Below are positions 41,589-49,984 of a DNA stretch of 64,000 bases, one piece after another. The position numbers and the translations under genes were made by a program. The DNA is from Sphaerotilus mobilis (GTDB taxonomy: Bacteria > Pseudomonadota > Gammaproteobacteria > Burkholderiales > Burkholderiaceae_C), in assembly GCF_004216565.1 (NCBI RefSeq), contig NZ_SGWV01000009.1:1-64000 (forward strand), written 5' to 3'. The first letter of the stretch is position 1, and every line of letters begins with the position of its first letter. The notes below the pieces were generated by a model. It was not told the DNA's origin. It did not search any database and saw nothing but the letters and a program-made list of their open reading frames with translations.

Positions 41589-43280
41589 TCAGTCGCCAGC
41601 GTAGATGTCCACGTCCTTGGTTTCCTTGACGAACAGCATGCCGATCACCAGGGTGACTGCAGCGATCGTGATCGGGTACCAGAGGCCGTAATACATGTTG
41701 CCGTTCTGGGCCACCATCGCGAAGGCGATCGTGGGCATCAGGCCGCCGAACCAGCCGTTGCCGATGTGATACGGCAGCGACATCGAGGTGTAGCGGATGC
41801 GAGTCGGGAACATCTCGACCAGCATGGCGGCGATCGGGCCGTAGACCATCGTCACGTAGATCACGAGGATCGACAGGATGATGACGACCTTGACCTTGTC
41901 CAGCTTGGCCAGGTCAGCCTTCGGCGGGTAGCCGGCTTCCTTCAGGGCGGCAGCGACGTCCTTCTTGAAGGCGGCGATGGCCTTGCCCGACTCGTCGTCG
42001 AACTTGTGGCCACCGGCGGTCAGCACGCCGGTCGGGACGACCAGTTCCTTCTCGCCGACCTTGATGACCGTCGCGGTGCCAGCAGGCACGGCTTCGTTCA
42101 CGTAGGAGGCCGAGTTCTGCGCCAGGGCGCGCTTGGCGATGTCGCAGGGGTTCGTGAAGTCGACTTCACGGGCGATCGGGCTGCCCTGGAAGGAGCAGGT
42201 GGCCGGGTCAGCCTTGACCGAGACCTGGGCGGTGGCTTGCGCCTTGGCCAGATCCGGGTTGGCGGCTTCGGTCAGCGCCTTGAACAGCGGGAAGTAGGTC
42301 AGGCAAGCGAGCAGCAGGCCGGCCATGATGATGGGCTTGCGACCGATCTTGTCCGACAGCGTGCCGAAGATGACAAAGAACGGGGTGCCGATGATCAGCG
42401 AGGCGGCGACCAGCAGGTTGGCGGTGGAACCGTCGACCTTCAGCACGCTGGTCAGGAAGAACAGCGCGTAGAACTGGCCCGAGTACCACACCACGGCCTG
42501 ACCGGCGACAAGACCGAACAGGGCCAGCAGCACGATCTTCAGGTTCTTCCACTGGCCGAAGGACTCGGACAGCGGGGCCTTGGAGGTCTTGCCCTCTTCC
42601 TTCATCTTCTTGAAGGCGGGCGACTCGTTCATGCTCAGGCGGATCCACACGGAGATCGCGAGCAGCAGGATCGAGACGATGAACGGCACACGCCAGCCCC
42701 AGTCACCGAAGGCTTCTTCGCCCAGGATCGTGCGGGTCGACAGGATGACGATCAGCGACAGGAACAGACCCAGCGTGGCCGTGGTCTGGATCCAGGCGGT
42801 GTAGGCACCGCGACGGCCGTGCGGCGCGTGCTCAGCGACGTAGGTCGCGGCACCACCGTACTCGCCACCCAGGGCCAGGCCCTGCAGCATGCGCAAGCTG
42901 ATCAGGATGACCGGAGCGGCCACGCCGATCGACGCGTAGTTGGGCAGCACACCGACGATGAAGGTGGCCAGACCCATGATCAGGATGGTCACCAGGAAGG
43001 TGTACTTGCGGCCGATCATGTCGCCGAGACGACCGAACACCAGCGCGCCGAAGGGGCGCACGATGAAGCCGGCGGCAAACGCGAGCAGCGCAAAAATGAA
43101 GGCGGCGGACGGATCCAGGCCGCTGAAGAACTGCTTGGCGATGATCGCTGCGAGCGAGCCGTACAGGTAAAAGTCGTACCACTCGAACACCGTGCCCAGC
43201 GAGGAGGCGAAGATCACCTTCTTTTCCTCGGCGGTCATCGGAGTTGCGGCGGCCGGTGCATTGGCGGTGGTGCTGGCCAT
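41589..43280 (-). CDS. MFS metabolite:H+ symporter (MHS family) with large periplasmic loop
   Basis: A 563-residue 12-helix transporter. It carries MHS-family marks: the N-terminal FASSLGTVFEWYDFYLYG, the inter-helix motif GRLGDMIGRKYTF, RMLQGLALGGEYGGA and the second-half GTLSDKIGRKP. Relatives import organic acids such as proline, shikimate or ketoglutarate. An extra stretch of about 128 residues (about 335-462, bases 41895-42278) with two cysteines (362 and 379) interrupts the second half between predicted helices. AGGAG lies 6 nt before the ATG at 43280. A 14-bp palindrome upstream may be its operator. Confidence 0.93.
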   Translation of the reverse strand: MASTTANAPAAATPMTAEEKKVIFASSLGTVFEWYDFYLYGSLAAIIAKQFFSGLDPSAAFIFALLAFAAGFIVRPFGALVFGRLGDMIGRKYTFLVTILIMGLATFIVGVLPNYASIGVAAPVILISLRMLQGLALGGEYGGAATYVAEHAPHGRRGAYTAWIQTTATLGLFLSLIVILSTRTILGEEAFGDWGWRVPFIVSILLLAISVWIRLSMNESPAFKKMKEEGKTSKAPLSESFGQWKNLKIVLLALFGLVAGQAVVWYSGQFYALFFLTSVLKVDGSTANLLVAASLIIGTPFFVIFGTLSDKIGRKPIIMAGLLLACLTYFPLFKALTEAANPDLAKAQATAQVSVKADPATCSFQGSPIAREVDFTNPCDIAKRALAQNSASYVNEAVPAGTATVIKVGEKELVVPTGVLTAGGHKFDDESGKAIAAFKKDVAAALKEAGYPPKADLAKLDKVKVVIILSILVIYVTMVYGPIAAMLVEMFPTRIRYTSMSLPYHIGNGWFGGLMPTIAFAMVAQNGNMYYGLWYPITIAAVTLVIGMLFVKETKDVDIYAGD

Positions 43281-43390
43281 GAAATCTCCTGGGAAGAAAC
43301 TTGAGACACCGCGGGTGCGGCGCTTGGGGCGGACTGTCAAAGGAGCCACTGACCAAGTCCTGACGTCCCGCCAACACAAACTGACAACAG

Positions 43391-43404
43391 AAGGGTTAAC
43401 CCTT
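43391..43404. promoter_or_regulatory. 14-bp palindrome upstream of the symporter gene
   Basis: AAGGGTTAACCCTT is a perfect inverted repeat about 111 bp before the symporter ATG, inside the most A/T-rich intergenic stretch of the window. It is flanked by imperfect AACA/TGTT ends. The size and symmetry suit a dimeric repressor or activator. The protein that would bind it is not identified. Confidence 0.5.
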
Positions 43405-43439
43405 GTGTTACTTTTTGCATGGCGATATTTCACGGATAA

Positions 43440-43455
43440 CTCGACACGCGTCGAG
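43440..43455 (-). terminator. Possible hairpin after the AEC permease gene
   Basis: CTCGAC/GTCGAG form a 6-bp stem with a 4-nt loop 35 bp after the AEC stop. The following sequence is only mildly T-rich. Confidence 0.3.
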
Positions 43456-43489
43456 GGTTAGTCCCACCTAGGAACAGTCCGGAGCGTCG

Positions 43490-44473
43490 TCAGGAAAGCC
43501 ACGCCAGGACAGCCAGCCACAGCGGTGCGCTGAAAGCGAACAGCACGGAGGAGACGACGATGACCGCGCTGGCCTCGCCCTCCCGGGTCCGGTAGCGCTG
43601 CGCGAACAGCAGCGCGTTGCTGCCGATGGGCAGGGCGGCGGCCATCACCAGCACCGACAACGGCAACCCGCGCAGCCCGAACAGCCACCAGCCCGCCGCG
43701 GCGACCACGGCCGGCAGCAACAGCAGCTTGAGCAGCACACGCCCGAGCAGCGCGCGCGGATCGGGCGACAGCCCATGCTGAGCCAGCGAGGCCCCGATCA
43801 GGATCAGGCACAGCGGCACGCCGGCCTGTCCGAGCGTCAGCAGCATCTGGTCGGCCACCGGATGCAGGGTCAGGCCGGTCAGGCGCCAGCCCATGCCCAG
43901 CAGCACCGGCAGCACCACCGGGTGCAACAGGCTCTGGCGCACGATGCCGAGCAACATCGGCCCGAGCGCGGCGCCCTCGCCTTGCCGGGCCGCTGCGCGG
44001 GCCAGGTCGATCTCGGCCAGCACCGTGATGAGGCTGAGGATGACCAGCGCGTGCAGCGCGACGATGGCCAGATGGATTTGCAGGCCGGCTTGGCCGAACA
44101 GCGCCGCCGCGAAGGGCAGGCCGACCTGGACCGTGTTGCCGAAGGTGAGCGCGACCGAGCGCACGGCCGCATCGGCCGGGTGGGCATCCGGATCGACATG
44201 CCGGTCGGCGCGCCGACGCTCCCACCCCCAGACCGCCAGCGCCCACAGCATCAGCGGGCCAAAGAAGGCCAGCAGCAGCTGGCCGGGCAGCTGTGACAGA
44301 TCCAGCGCCGCCATGGTGCGAAACAGCAGCGCCGGCACGAAGATGCCGAAGGCGGCGCCGGCCATGGCGCGCTGGCCCTCGGCGCCGCCGAGCATGCCGC
44401 GACGGGTGGCCAGCCAGCCGATCGCGATCATCGCGAACAGCGCCAGCAGCTTGAAGGCAAGGTCCCAGGTCAT
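43490..44473 (-). CDS. AEC (auxin efflux carrier) family permease
   Basis: A 327-residue inner-membrane protein with about ten helices in two repeats of five. The first helix block (LLALFAMIAIGWLATRRG), the GNTVQVGLPFAAALFG segment and the matching second-half block (GQAGVPLCLILIGASLAQHG) are typical of AEC/YfdV-like permeases, which move organic acids such as malonate or malate. It follows the HD-GYP gene by 69 bp on the same strand. The symporter regulatory region follows. Substrate unknown. Confidence 0.9.
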   Translation of the reverse strand: MTWDLAFKLLALFAMIAIGWLATRRGMLGGAEGQRAMAGAAFGIFVPALLFRTMAALDLSQLPGQLLLAFFGPLMLWALAVWGWERRRADRHVDPDAHPADAAVRSVALTFGNTVQVGLPFAAALFGQAGLQIHLAIVALHALVILSLITVLAEIDLARAAARQGEGAALGPMLLGIVRQSLLHPVVLPVLLGMGWRLTGLTLHPVADQMLLTLGQAGVPLCLILIGASLAQHGLSPDPRALLGRVLLKLLLLPAVVAAAGWWLFGLRGLPLSVLVMAAALPIGSNALLFAQRYRTREGEASAVIVVSSVLFAFSAPLWLAVLAWLS

Positions 44474-44542
44474 GCCGACAGTGTCGCGGCCGGGCAGGGC
44501 GAGGCGTCGACGTGGGACGTCACATCAGCCGGGTCGGCCCGA

Positions 44543-45712
44543 TCAGCCCGGCGCGGTCGGCTCCGGATCATGGAAGCGCAGGCGCAGCGCCTCGAAGGCG
44601 TCGACGTCGCACACCAGCGCCTCGACGATGCCGGCATCGAGGCGACCCCGGCTGGCCAGCCGGCGCAGCTCGGCCAGCGTGGTCTCGACCGGCCAGGCCG
44701 GCTTGTAGGGCCGCTCGCTGCGCAGCGCGTCATAGACGTCGGCGACGGCCACGAGCCGGGCCGCGTCGGGCACCTCGTGGCCCTTCAGACCGCGCGGATA
44801 GCCGCTGCCATCGAGGCATTCGTGGTGCGCCGCCACGATCTGGCGCAGCACCTGCACGCCGGGCAGGTGTTCGAGATCGAAGGTGGTGACCATCTCCTCG
44901 ACGATCTGCTCGCCCTTGGCGACGTGGGTGGTCATCTCGCGCCACTCGTGCGGTTCGAGCCGGCCGGGCTTGAGCAGGATCTCGTCGGCCACGCCGACCT
45001 TGCCGATGTCGTGCAGCGGCGAGAACAGGAAGACGTGCTCGATGAACTCGTCATCCCAGCCACGTTCGGCGGCCAGCCGGCGCGCCATCAGCCGGACATA
45101 GGACGAGATTCGGCTCAGGTGGCTGCCGGTCTCGATGTCGCGCAGGTTGGCAAAGGCCTGGGCCAGCTTGATCGAGCCCACCAGCATGCGCATGGTGGTC
45201 AGCTCCTGGCTGAGCAGCAGCGCGACCAGGTTGGCATGAGGCCGCAGCCGCTCGCACACCAGCGGGCTGAAGGCGCCCGGCGTCATGGCGTCGAAGAACA
45301 GCATGCCGATCAGGCGCTCGTGGTCGAACAGCGGCAGCGTGTAGGAGCTGCGGTAGCCCTGGTCGACCAGCCAGCGTGTGTGCGCATGGCTGCGGCCCGG
45401 ATCGGCCAGCACGTCGGCGAACTCGACCTGGATGTCGTCGACGACCCGCTCGCCGCGCCGCGCCACCAGGTCGCTCAAGGCCTGGCTGTCGGACAAGCGA
45501 AACCGGTAGGCCCGCAGAGGCTCGGCCGACAGCGTGCTGTGCACGAACGTGACGAGTTCGTCGCCGTCGGTCTCGTAGAGCGCGCAGGCAATCCGATCGA
45601 CGGCGGGCACGATCCTGCGCACCTGGGCATGCAGGCTGGCAAGGCGTTCGCTGAGGCTGTCATGACTGCGGGCCCCCACTTCGAGCAGGTGCAGCGCATC
45701 GGGCTGGGTCAT
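44543..45712 (-). CDS. GAF-like plus HD-GYP domain protein (c-di-GMP phosphodiesterase type)
   Basis: A 389-residue cytoplasmic signalling protein. An N-terminal GAF-like sensor region (about 15-165) includes DRIACALYETDGDELVTFVH and LFDHERLIGMLFFD. The HD-GYP domain follows with the metal-binding SPLHDIGKVGV and the intact GYP segment HHECLDGSGYPRGLKG, so phosphodiesterase activity on cyclic di-GMP is expected. The start is the ATG at 45712; upstream sequence in frame is without homology. A terminator separates it from topB. Whether the GAF part binds a ligand cannot be judged. Confidence 0.92.
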   Translation of the reverse strand: MTQPDALHLLEVGARSHDSLSERLASLHAQVRRIVPAVDRIACALYETDGDELVTFVHSTLSAEPLRAYRFRLSDSQALSDLVARRGERVVDDIQVEFADVLADPGRSHAHTRWLVDQGYRSSYTLPLFDHERLIGMLFFDAMTPGAFSPLVCERLRPHANLVALLLSQELTTMRMLVGSIKLAQAFANLRDIETGSHLSRISSYVRLMARRLAAERGWDDEFIEHVFLFSPLHDIGKVGVADEILLKPGRLEPHEWREMTTHVAKGEQIVEEMVTTFDLEHLPGVQVLRQIVAAHHECLDGSGYPRGLKGHEVPDAARLVAVADVYDALRSERPYKPAWPVETTLAELRRLASRGRLDAGIVEALVCDVDAFEALRLRFHDPEPTAPG

Positions 45713-45799
45713 GGGCCGGAACCTGCGGTGCGGCGTGTCGCCGACAGACCGGGGTCGCGTCGACTTTAACCCTGCCACTTCGACACCGACCTTGAGAAA

Positions 45800-45817
45800 G
45801 GCCCGCAGATGCGGGCC
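45800..45817 (-). terminator. Rho-independent terminator of topB
   Basis: A GGCCCGC/GCGGGCC stem with a 4-nt loop is followed in the minus direction by TTTCTC. It lies 29 bp after the topB stop and before the HD-GYP gene. Confidence 0.75.
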
Positions 45818-45846
45818 AGATCAAGCATCGGTGTGGTGACGACGCT

Positions 45847-48489
45847 TCAGGCCGCGTCGGTTTTTCCAGCCTTGGCAGCCTTCTTGGCCGGGACCCGCGC
45901 GGCGCGCGGCTCGAACTCGAAGCTGACCTTGCCTTCCTTCTTGTCGTAGCTCAGGAAGGCCTTGAACTTGCGCCGGGTCTTGTTGGACACGAAGCCGTCG
46001 AGTAGGTCGGTCTTGCCGGTGGCCAGCAGCTTGCGGACCTGCTCATGCGTGACCGGCTGCTGCAGGATGATCGCGCCGGTCTTGAAGTCGCAGGTCTGGT
46101 GCGCGCCCACCGCATGCTCGCAGACGTAGTTGGTGCCATGTTCGTAGACATGACCGGCGCACTTCGGGCAGACGCCCAGGCTCTCGGCGCCGCTGAAGTC
46201 GATCGGCTCGCCGTCCTCCTGGGCTTTCTTCTCGTCCTCGCCGAAGTCGAACTCGAGCTTCCAGTTGTGGATCTCCTCGTCGCGCACCAGCTTCAGCTCG
46301 GCGGTGAAGGGCCAGCCGGCCTTGGAGCGGAAGCCCTCCAGCGGGCCGATGCGGTGATCGCGCAAGAAGGCATCGGCCTCGTGCAGCTCGAAGCTGCGGC
46401 CGGCGGGGATCTTGGTGATCGAGAAGCCGCAGCCGGCGCCTTCGGCCACGTCGGTGGCCTCGGCCGTCTTGCCGACACAGGCGAAGCGGCGGTAATTCTC
46501 TTTCACGGTGCCGCCGCAGTTCGGGCATGGCGAGGACAGCGTGGCGTAGTCGCCGGGAATCGTGTCGCGGTCGTATTCCTTGGCCTTGCGCACGATGCGC
46601 TGGGCCATGTCGGCGATGCCGGCCATGAAAGCGTCGCGGCTGAGCTGGCCCTTTTCCATCTGCGAGAGCTGGTGCTCCCACTGACCGGTCAGCTCGGGCT
46701 TGGTCAGGTCCTCGACGGCCAGGCCGCGCAGCAGCGTCATCAGCTGGAAGGCCTTGGCGGTGGGCACGAGGTCGCGGCCGTCGCGGTACATGTACTTTTC
46801 GAGGATCAGGCCTTCGATGACCTGCGCCCGCGTGGCTGGCGTGCCCAGGCCCTTCTCCTGCATCGCGGCCTTGAACTCCTCGTCGTCGATCAGCTTGCCG
46901 GCGCCTTCCATCGCGCTCAGCAGCGTGGCCTCGTTGTAGCGGGCCGGCGGGCGGGTCTTGAGCGCGGCGATGCGCAGCTCTTCGGCCGACACCCGCTCGT
47001 CGGGCTGCACCGGCACGAGGTTGGCGTCCTCGTCCTGGGCTTCCTTGCCGTAGACGGCCAGCCAGCCCGGGTTGACCAGCACCTTTCCGTTGGTCTGGAA
47101 GCTCAGCGTGCCGCCCACCGCCTTGGCCAGGTCGGCGGGCAAGCCGTTGCCGGCGGGCACCTCGGTGATCCGGGTCGTGACCATGAACTCGGCCGAGGGG
47201 TAGAAAACCGCGATGAAGCGCTTGACGACCATGTCGTAGAGCTTGGCCTCGATGTCGCTCAGCGCGCGCGGTGCCTGCAGCGTCGGGATGATGGCGAAGT
47301 GGTCCGAGATCTTGCTGTTGTCGAAGATCCGCTTGCTCGGCTTGACGTAGCCGTCGTTGAGCGCCTTGCGGGCGTGCTGGGCCAGCTCGCGCAAGGGGCC
47401 GGGCAGGTCCTCGTCGGCAATCATGCCCAGCGTCTGTTTTGCGACCGGCAGGTAGTCCTCGGGCAAGGCGCGCGCGTCGGTCCGGGGATAGGTCAGGACC
47501 TTGTGCTTCTCATACAGCGCCTGGGCGATCGACAGCGTGGTCTTGGCCGAGAAGCCAAAGCGCGAGTTGGCCTCGCGCTGCAGCGTCGTCAGGTCATACA
47601 GCAGCGGGCTGGCCTGGTTGCTGGGCTTGGCCTCCTCGCGGACCCGGCCGTGCTGGCCACGCACCGCCGCGGCGATGGCCTCGGCGTCCTGTGCGTTCCA
47701 GAGCCGGTCGGCGCGGCGCTCGGCATCGTCGTCCTTCTTGAACTTCGGGTCGAACCACTTGCCCTCGTAGAGGCCGGCGGCAGCGCCGAAGTCGGCCCGC
47801 ACTTCCCAGTAGGGCCGCGAGACGTGCTTGCGGATCTTCTCCTCGCGCTCGACCACGATCGACAGCGTGGGCGTCTGGACCCGGCCGACGGTGGTCAGGA
47901 AGAAGCCGCCGTCGCGCGAGTTGAACGCGGTCATCGCGCGGGTGCCGTTGATGCCGACCAGCCAGTCGGCCTCGCTGCGGCTGCGCGCGGCCTGTGCCAG
48001 GCCCTGCATCTCGGTGTCGCTGCGCAGCTTGCTGAAGCCGTCGCGGATGGCCTGCGGCGTCATGCTCTGCAGCCACAGGCGTTGCACCGGCTTGCTGCCG
48101 GCCTTGGCGCCCAGCGCGTACTGCTCGATCAGCCGGAAGATCAGCTCGCCCTCGCGGCCCGCGTCACAGGCGTTGATGAGCTGGGTGACGTCCTTGCGCT
48201 TGATCAGCTTGACGACGGCACTGAGCCGACCCTTGCTCTTGTCGATCGGTTCGAGGTCGAAGTGCGGCGGCAGCACCGGCAGGTTGGCGAAGCTCCATTT
48301 GCCACGCTTGACGTCGTAGGCCTCGGGGGCCTTGATCTCCACCAGGTGGCCGACCGCTGAGGTGACGACGTAGTCGTCGCTCTCGAAGTGCTCGGCGTGT
48401 TTCTCGAACTTGCCCGAGGTGGCCGTCAGGGCGCGGACGATGTCCTGCGCGACGGATGGCTTCTCGGCGATGACCAGTGCTTTGCTCAT
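45847..48489 (-). CDS. topB: DNA topoisomerase III (type IA)
   Basis: An 880-residue type IA topoisomerase that decatenates and relaxes DNA. The TOPRIM domain begins ALVIAEKPSVAQDI and contains the acidic site INACDAGREGELIFR (106-120). The catalytic tyrosine is Tyr334 in LTYPRTDARALP. It is longer than the 653-residue E. coli enzyme because of C-terminal zinc-ribbon-like segments (CPNCGG..., CPKCAG...) and a Lys/Ala-rich end (AKKAAKAGKTDAA). The ATG at 48489 is chosen by homology. It is divergent from the SET-birA-SPOR operon across a Z-DNA-prone tract. Confidence 0.96.
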   Translation of the reverse strand: MSKALVIAEKPSVAQDIVRALTATSGKFEKHAEHFESDDYVVTSAVGHLVEIKAPEAYDVKRGKWSFANLPVLPPHFDLEPIDKSKGRLSAVVKLIKRKDVTQLINACDAGREGELIFRLIEQYALGAKAGSKPVQRLWLQSMTPQAIRDGFSKLRSDTEMQGLAQAARSRSEADWLVGINGTRAMTAFNSRDGGFFLTTVGRVQTPTLSIVVEREEKIRKHVSRPYWEVRADFGAAAGLYEGKWFDPKFKKDDDAERRADRLWNAQDAEAIAAAVRGQHGRVREEAKPSNQASPLLYDLTTLQREANSRFGFSAKTTLSIAQALYEKHKVLTYPRTDARALPEDYLPVAKQTLGMIADEDLPGPLRELAQHARKALNDGYVKPSKRIFDNSKISDHFAIIPTLQAPRALSDIEAKLYDMVVKRFIAVFYPSAEFMVTTRITEVPAGNGLPADLAKAVGGTLSFQTNGKVLVNPGWLAVYGKEAQDEDANLVPVQPDERVSAEELRIAALKTRPPARYNEATLLSAMEGAGKLIDDEEFKAAMQEKGLGTPATRAQVIEGLILEKYMYRDGRDLVPTAKAFQLMTLLRGLAVEDLTKPELTGQWEHQLSQMEKGQLSRDAFMAGIADMAQRIVRKAKEYDRDTIPGDYATLSSPCPNCGGTVKENYRRFACVGKTAEATDVAEGAGCGFSITKIPAGRSFELHEADAFLRDHRIGPLEGFRSKAGWPFTAELKLVRDEEIHNWKLEFDFGEDEKKAQEDGEPIDFSGAESLGVCPKCAGHVYEHGTNYVCEHAVGAHQTCDFKTGAIILQQPVTHEQVRKLLATGKTDLLDGFVSNKTRRKFKAFLSYDKKEGKVSFEFEPRAARVPAKKAAKAGKTDAA

Positions 48490-48532
48490 GTCTTGTGACC
48501 TTGACGGCCCCGGCAGTGCCCAGGGCGCTCCA

Positions 48533-48538
48533 TACAAT
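48533..48538 (+). promoter_or_regulatory. -10 element of the SET-birA-SPOR operon
   Basis: TACAAT lies 85 bp before the SET gene ATG. TTGACG at 48501-48506 is 26 bp away, too far for a normal -35, so the element is incomplete. Confidence 0.4.
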
Positions 48539-48548
48539 CCGGCTCTCT

Positions 48549-48589
48549 CGCGCGCACGCACACACATGTACGCATGTGCACGCGCGCAC
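48549..48589. repeat. 41-nt alternating pyrimidine-purine tract
   Basis: Every base from 48549 to 48589 alternates pyrimidine and purine (CG, CA, TG and TA steps). Such tracts can flip to left-handed Z-DNA under negative supercoiling. It would lie in the 5' leader of the SET operon, 60 bp from the topB start. Confidence 0.85.
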
Positions 48590-48623
48590 CCACACCCTCA
48601 ATCTAACCAAAACTGAAACCCAC

Positions 48624-49130
48624 ATGCCCACGCGCCGAGTCCGCCCTGTCGCCCCCGCCCCGGTCGAGCGCAAGGACACGCGGCGCATCCAGGTGCGGCG
48701 CTCGGGGGTGCATGGCAAGGGCGTGTTCGCGCTGAAGGCGCTGGCCGAGGGCGAGACGCTGATCGAATACAAGGGCGAGGTCATCGACTGGCCTGAGGCG
48801 CTGCGCCGTCATCCGCACGACCCGAGCCAGCCCAACCACACCTTCTACTTCCACATCGACGAGCAGCACGTCATCGACGGCGCCGTCGGCGGCAACGCGG
48901 CACGCTGGATCAACCATGCCTGCGAACCCAACTGCGAGGCCGAGGAAGACGACGGCCGCATCTTCATCAAGGCCCTGCGCGACATCCAACCCGGCGAAGA
49001 ACTGTTCTTCGACTACCGCCTGGTGATCGACGAGCGCTACACGCCCAAGCTGAAGAAGGAATACGCCTGCTGGTGCGGCGCCGACAGCTGCCGCGGCACC
49101 ATGCTGGCGCCCAAGCGCGGCGGCCGATGA
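48624..49130 (+). CDS. SET-domain protein-lysine methyltransferase
   Basis: A 168-residue SET-domain protein, a fold first known from eukaryotic histone methyltransferases. The domain starts RIQVRRSGVHGKGVFALKAL. It has the cofactor-binding knot WINHACEPNCEAEE, the GEELFFDYRL motif with the active-site Tyr region, and post-SET cysteines CWCGADSCRG, which bind zinc in related enzymes. All key motifs are intact. The start is the ATG at 48624, and the stop overlaps birA as ATGA. The bacterial substrate is unknown; ribosomal or DNA-binding proteins are possible. Confidence 0.92.
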   Translation: MPTRRVRPVAPAPVERKDTRRIQVRRSGVHGKGVFALKALAEGETLIEYKGEVIDWPEALRRHPHDPSQPNHTFYFHIDEQHVIDGAVGGNAARWINHACEPNCEAEEDDGRIFIKALRDIQPGEELFFDYRLVIDERYTPKLKKEYACWCGADSCRGTMLAPKRGGR

Positions 49131-49984
49131 ACACGGGCGCTCTCGCCGCCACGGCGCTGGACTGGCGCGCCGAGGACCTCTGGCTGGCGCTGCAGGCCAA
49201 CGTGCCAGGCGTCTCCATCGAGGTCCTGCCCGAGGTCGGCTCGACCAACACGGCGTTGCTCGACCGCATCCGACACGGCGACCACTCCCCGGCGCTGCTC
49301 GTGGCCGAGAGGCAGGTGGCCGGTCGCGGCCGGCACGGTCGACCGTGGAGCGCAGCGGCCGGGGCCTCGTTGACCGTCTCGGTCGGCCTGACGATGACAC
49401 CGGCCGACTGGTCCGGCCTGTCGCTGGCAGTCGGCCTGGCGCTGGCCGAGGCGCTGCACCCGCGCATCGGCCTGAAGTGGCCCAACGACCTGTGGCTGCG
49501 CGATGCCGACCGCAAGCTCGGCGGCATCCTGATCGAGACGGTCAGCAGCGGCACGGGTGCCGACGCGCACGCCCGCCCGGTCGTGATCGGCATCGGCCTG
49601 AACATCGCCGCACAGCCGCCGGACGCTGATGCGGGCGGCGCCGCGCCGGTCTACGGCAGCGGCTACGCCGGCCTGGCCGAGCTGATTCCCGGCATGACGG
49701 CGCCCGAGGCGCTGCACCGCATCGCCTTGCCGCTGTGGCGCGCGCTGCAGGCCTATGAACGCGACGGGCTGGGCCCGCTGCTGGCGGCCTGGTCGTCCCG
49801 CGATGTGCTGGCCGGGCGGCCGGTGCAGGCCGGTGTCGTGCAAGGGCGCGCAGACGGCATCGCCGCCGACGGCTCGCTGCGCATCCTGAGCGCAGACGGC
49901 ACGTTTGCCACGGTGCACAGCGGCGAGGTCAGCGTGCGCCCGCAAGGTCCGCGCGGGTCGACCGCCCTGGAGGCCGCCCGATGA
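49127..49984 (+). CDS. birA: Biotin-[acetyl-CoA carboxylase] ligase
   Basis: A 285-residue enzyme that makes biotinyl-AMP and attaches biotin to the carboxylase carrier protein. Visible motifs are VGSTNTALLDRI, the biotinyl-AMP loop ERQVAGRGRHGRPW, KWPNDLWL and GIGLNI. There is no N-terminal helix-turn-helix, so it is a ligase only, not a repressor like E. coli BirA. It overlaps the SET gene (ATGA) upstream and the SPOR gene (4 bp) downstream, so all three are coupled. The coaX gene often found next to birA in related bacteria is not here. Confidence 0.93.
   Translation: MNTGALAATALDWRAEDLWLALQANVPGVSIEVLPEVGSTNTALLDRIRHGDHSPALLVAERQVAGRGRHGRPWSAAAGASLTVSVGLTMTPADWSGLSLAVGLALAEALHPRIGLKWPNDLWLRDADRKLGGILIETVSSGTGADAHARPVVIGIGLNIAAQPPDADAGGAAPVYGSGYAGLAELIPGMTAPEALHRIALPLWRALQAYERDGLGPLLAAWSSRDVLAGRPVQAGVVQGRADGIAADGSLRILSADGTFATVHSGEVSVRPQGPRGSTALEAAR

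Noticed and set aside
48501-48538. Full sigma-70 promoter TTGACG...TACAAT for the SET operon
   Set aside because: The spacing is 26 bp, well outside the 15-19 bp range, so only the -10 hexamer was kept.
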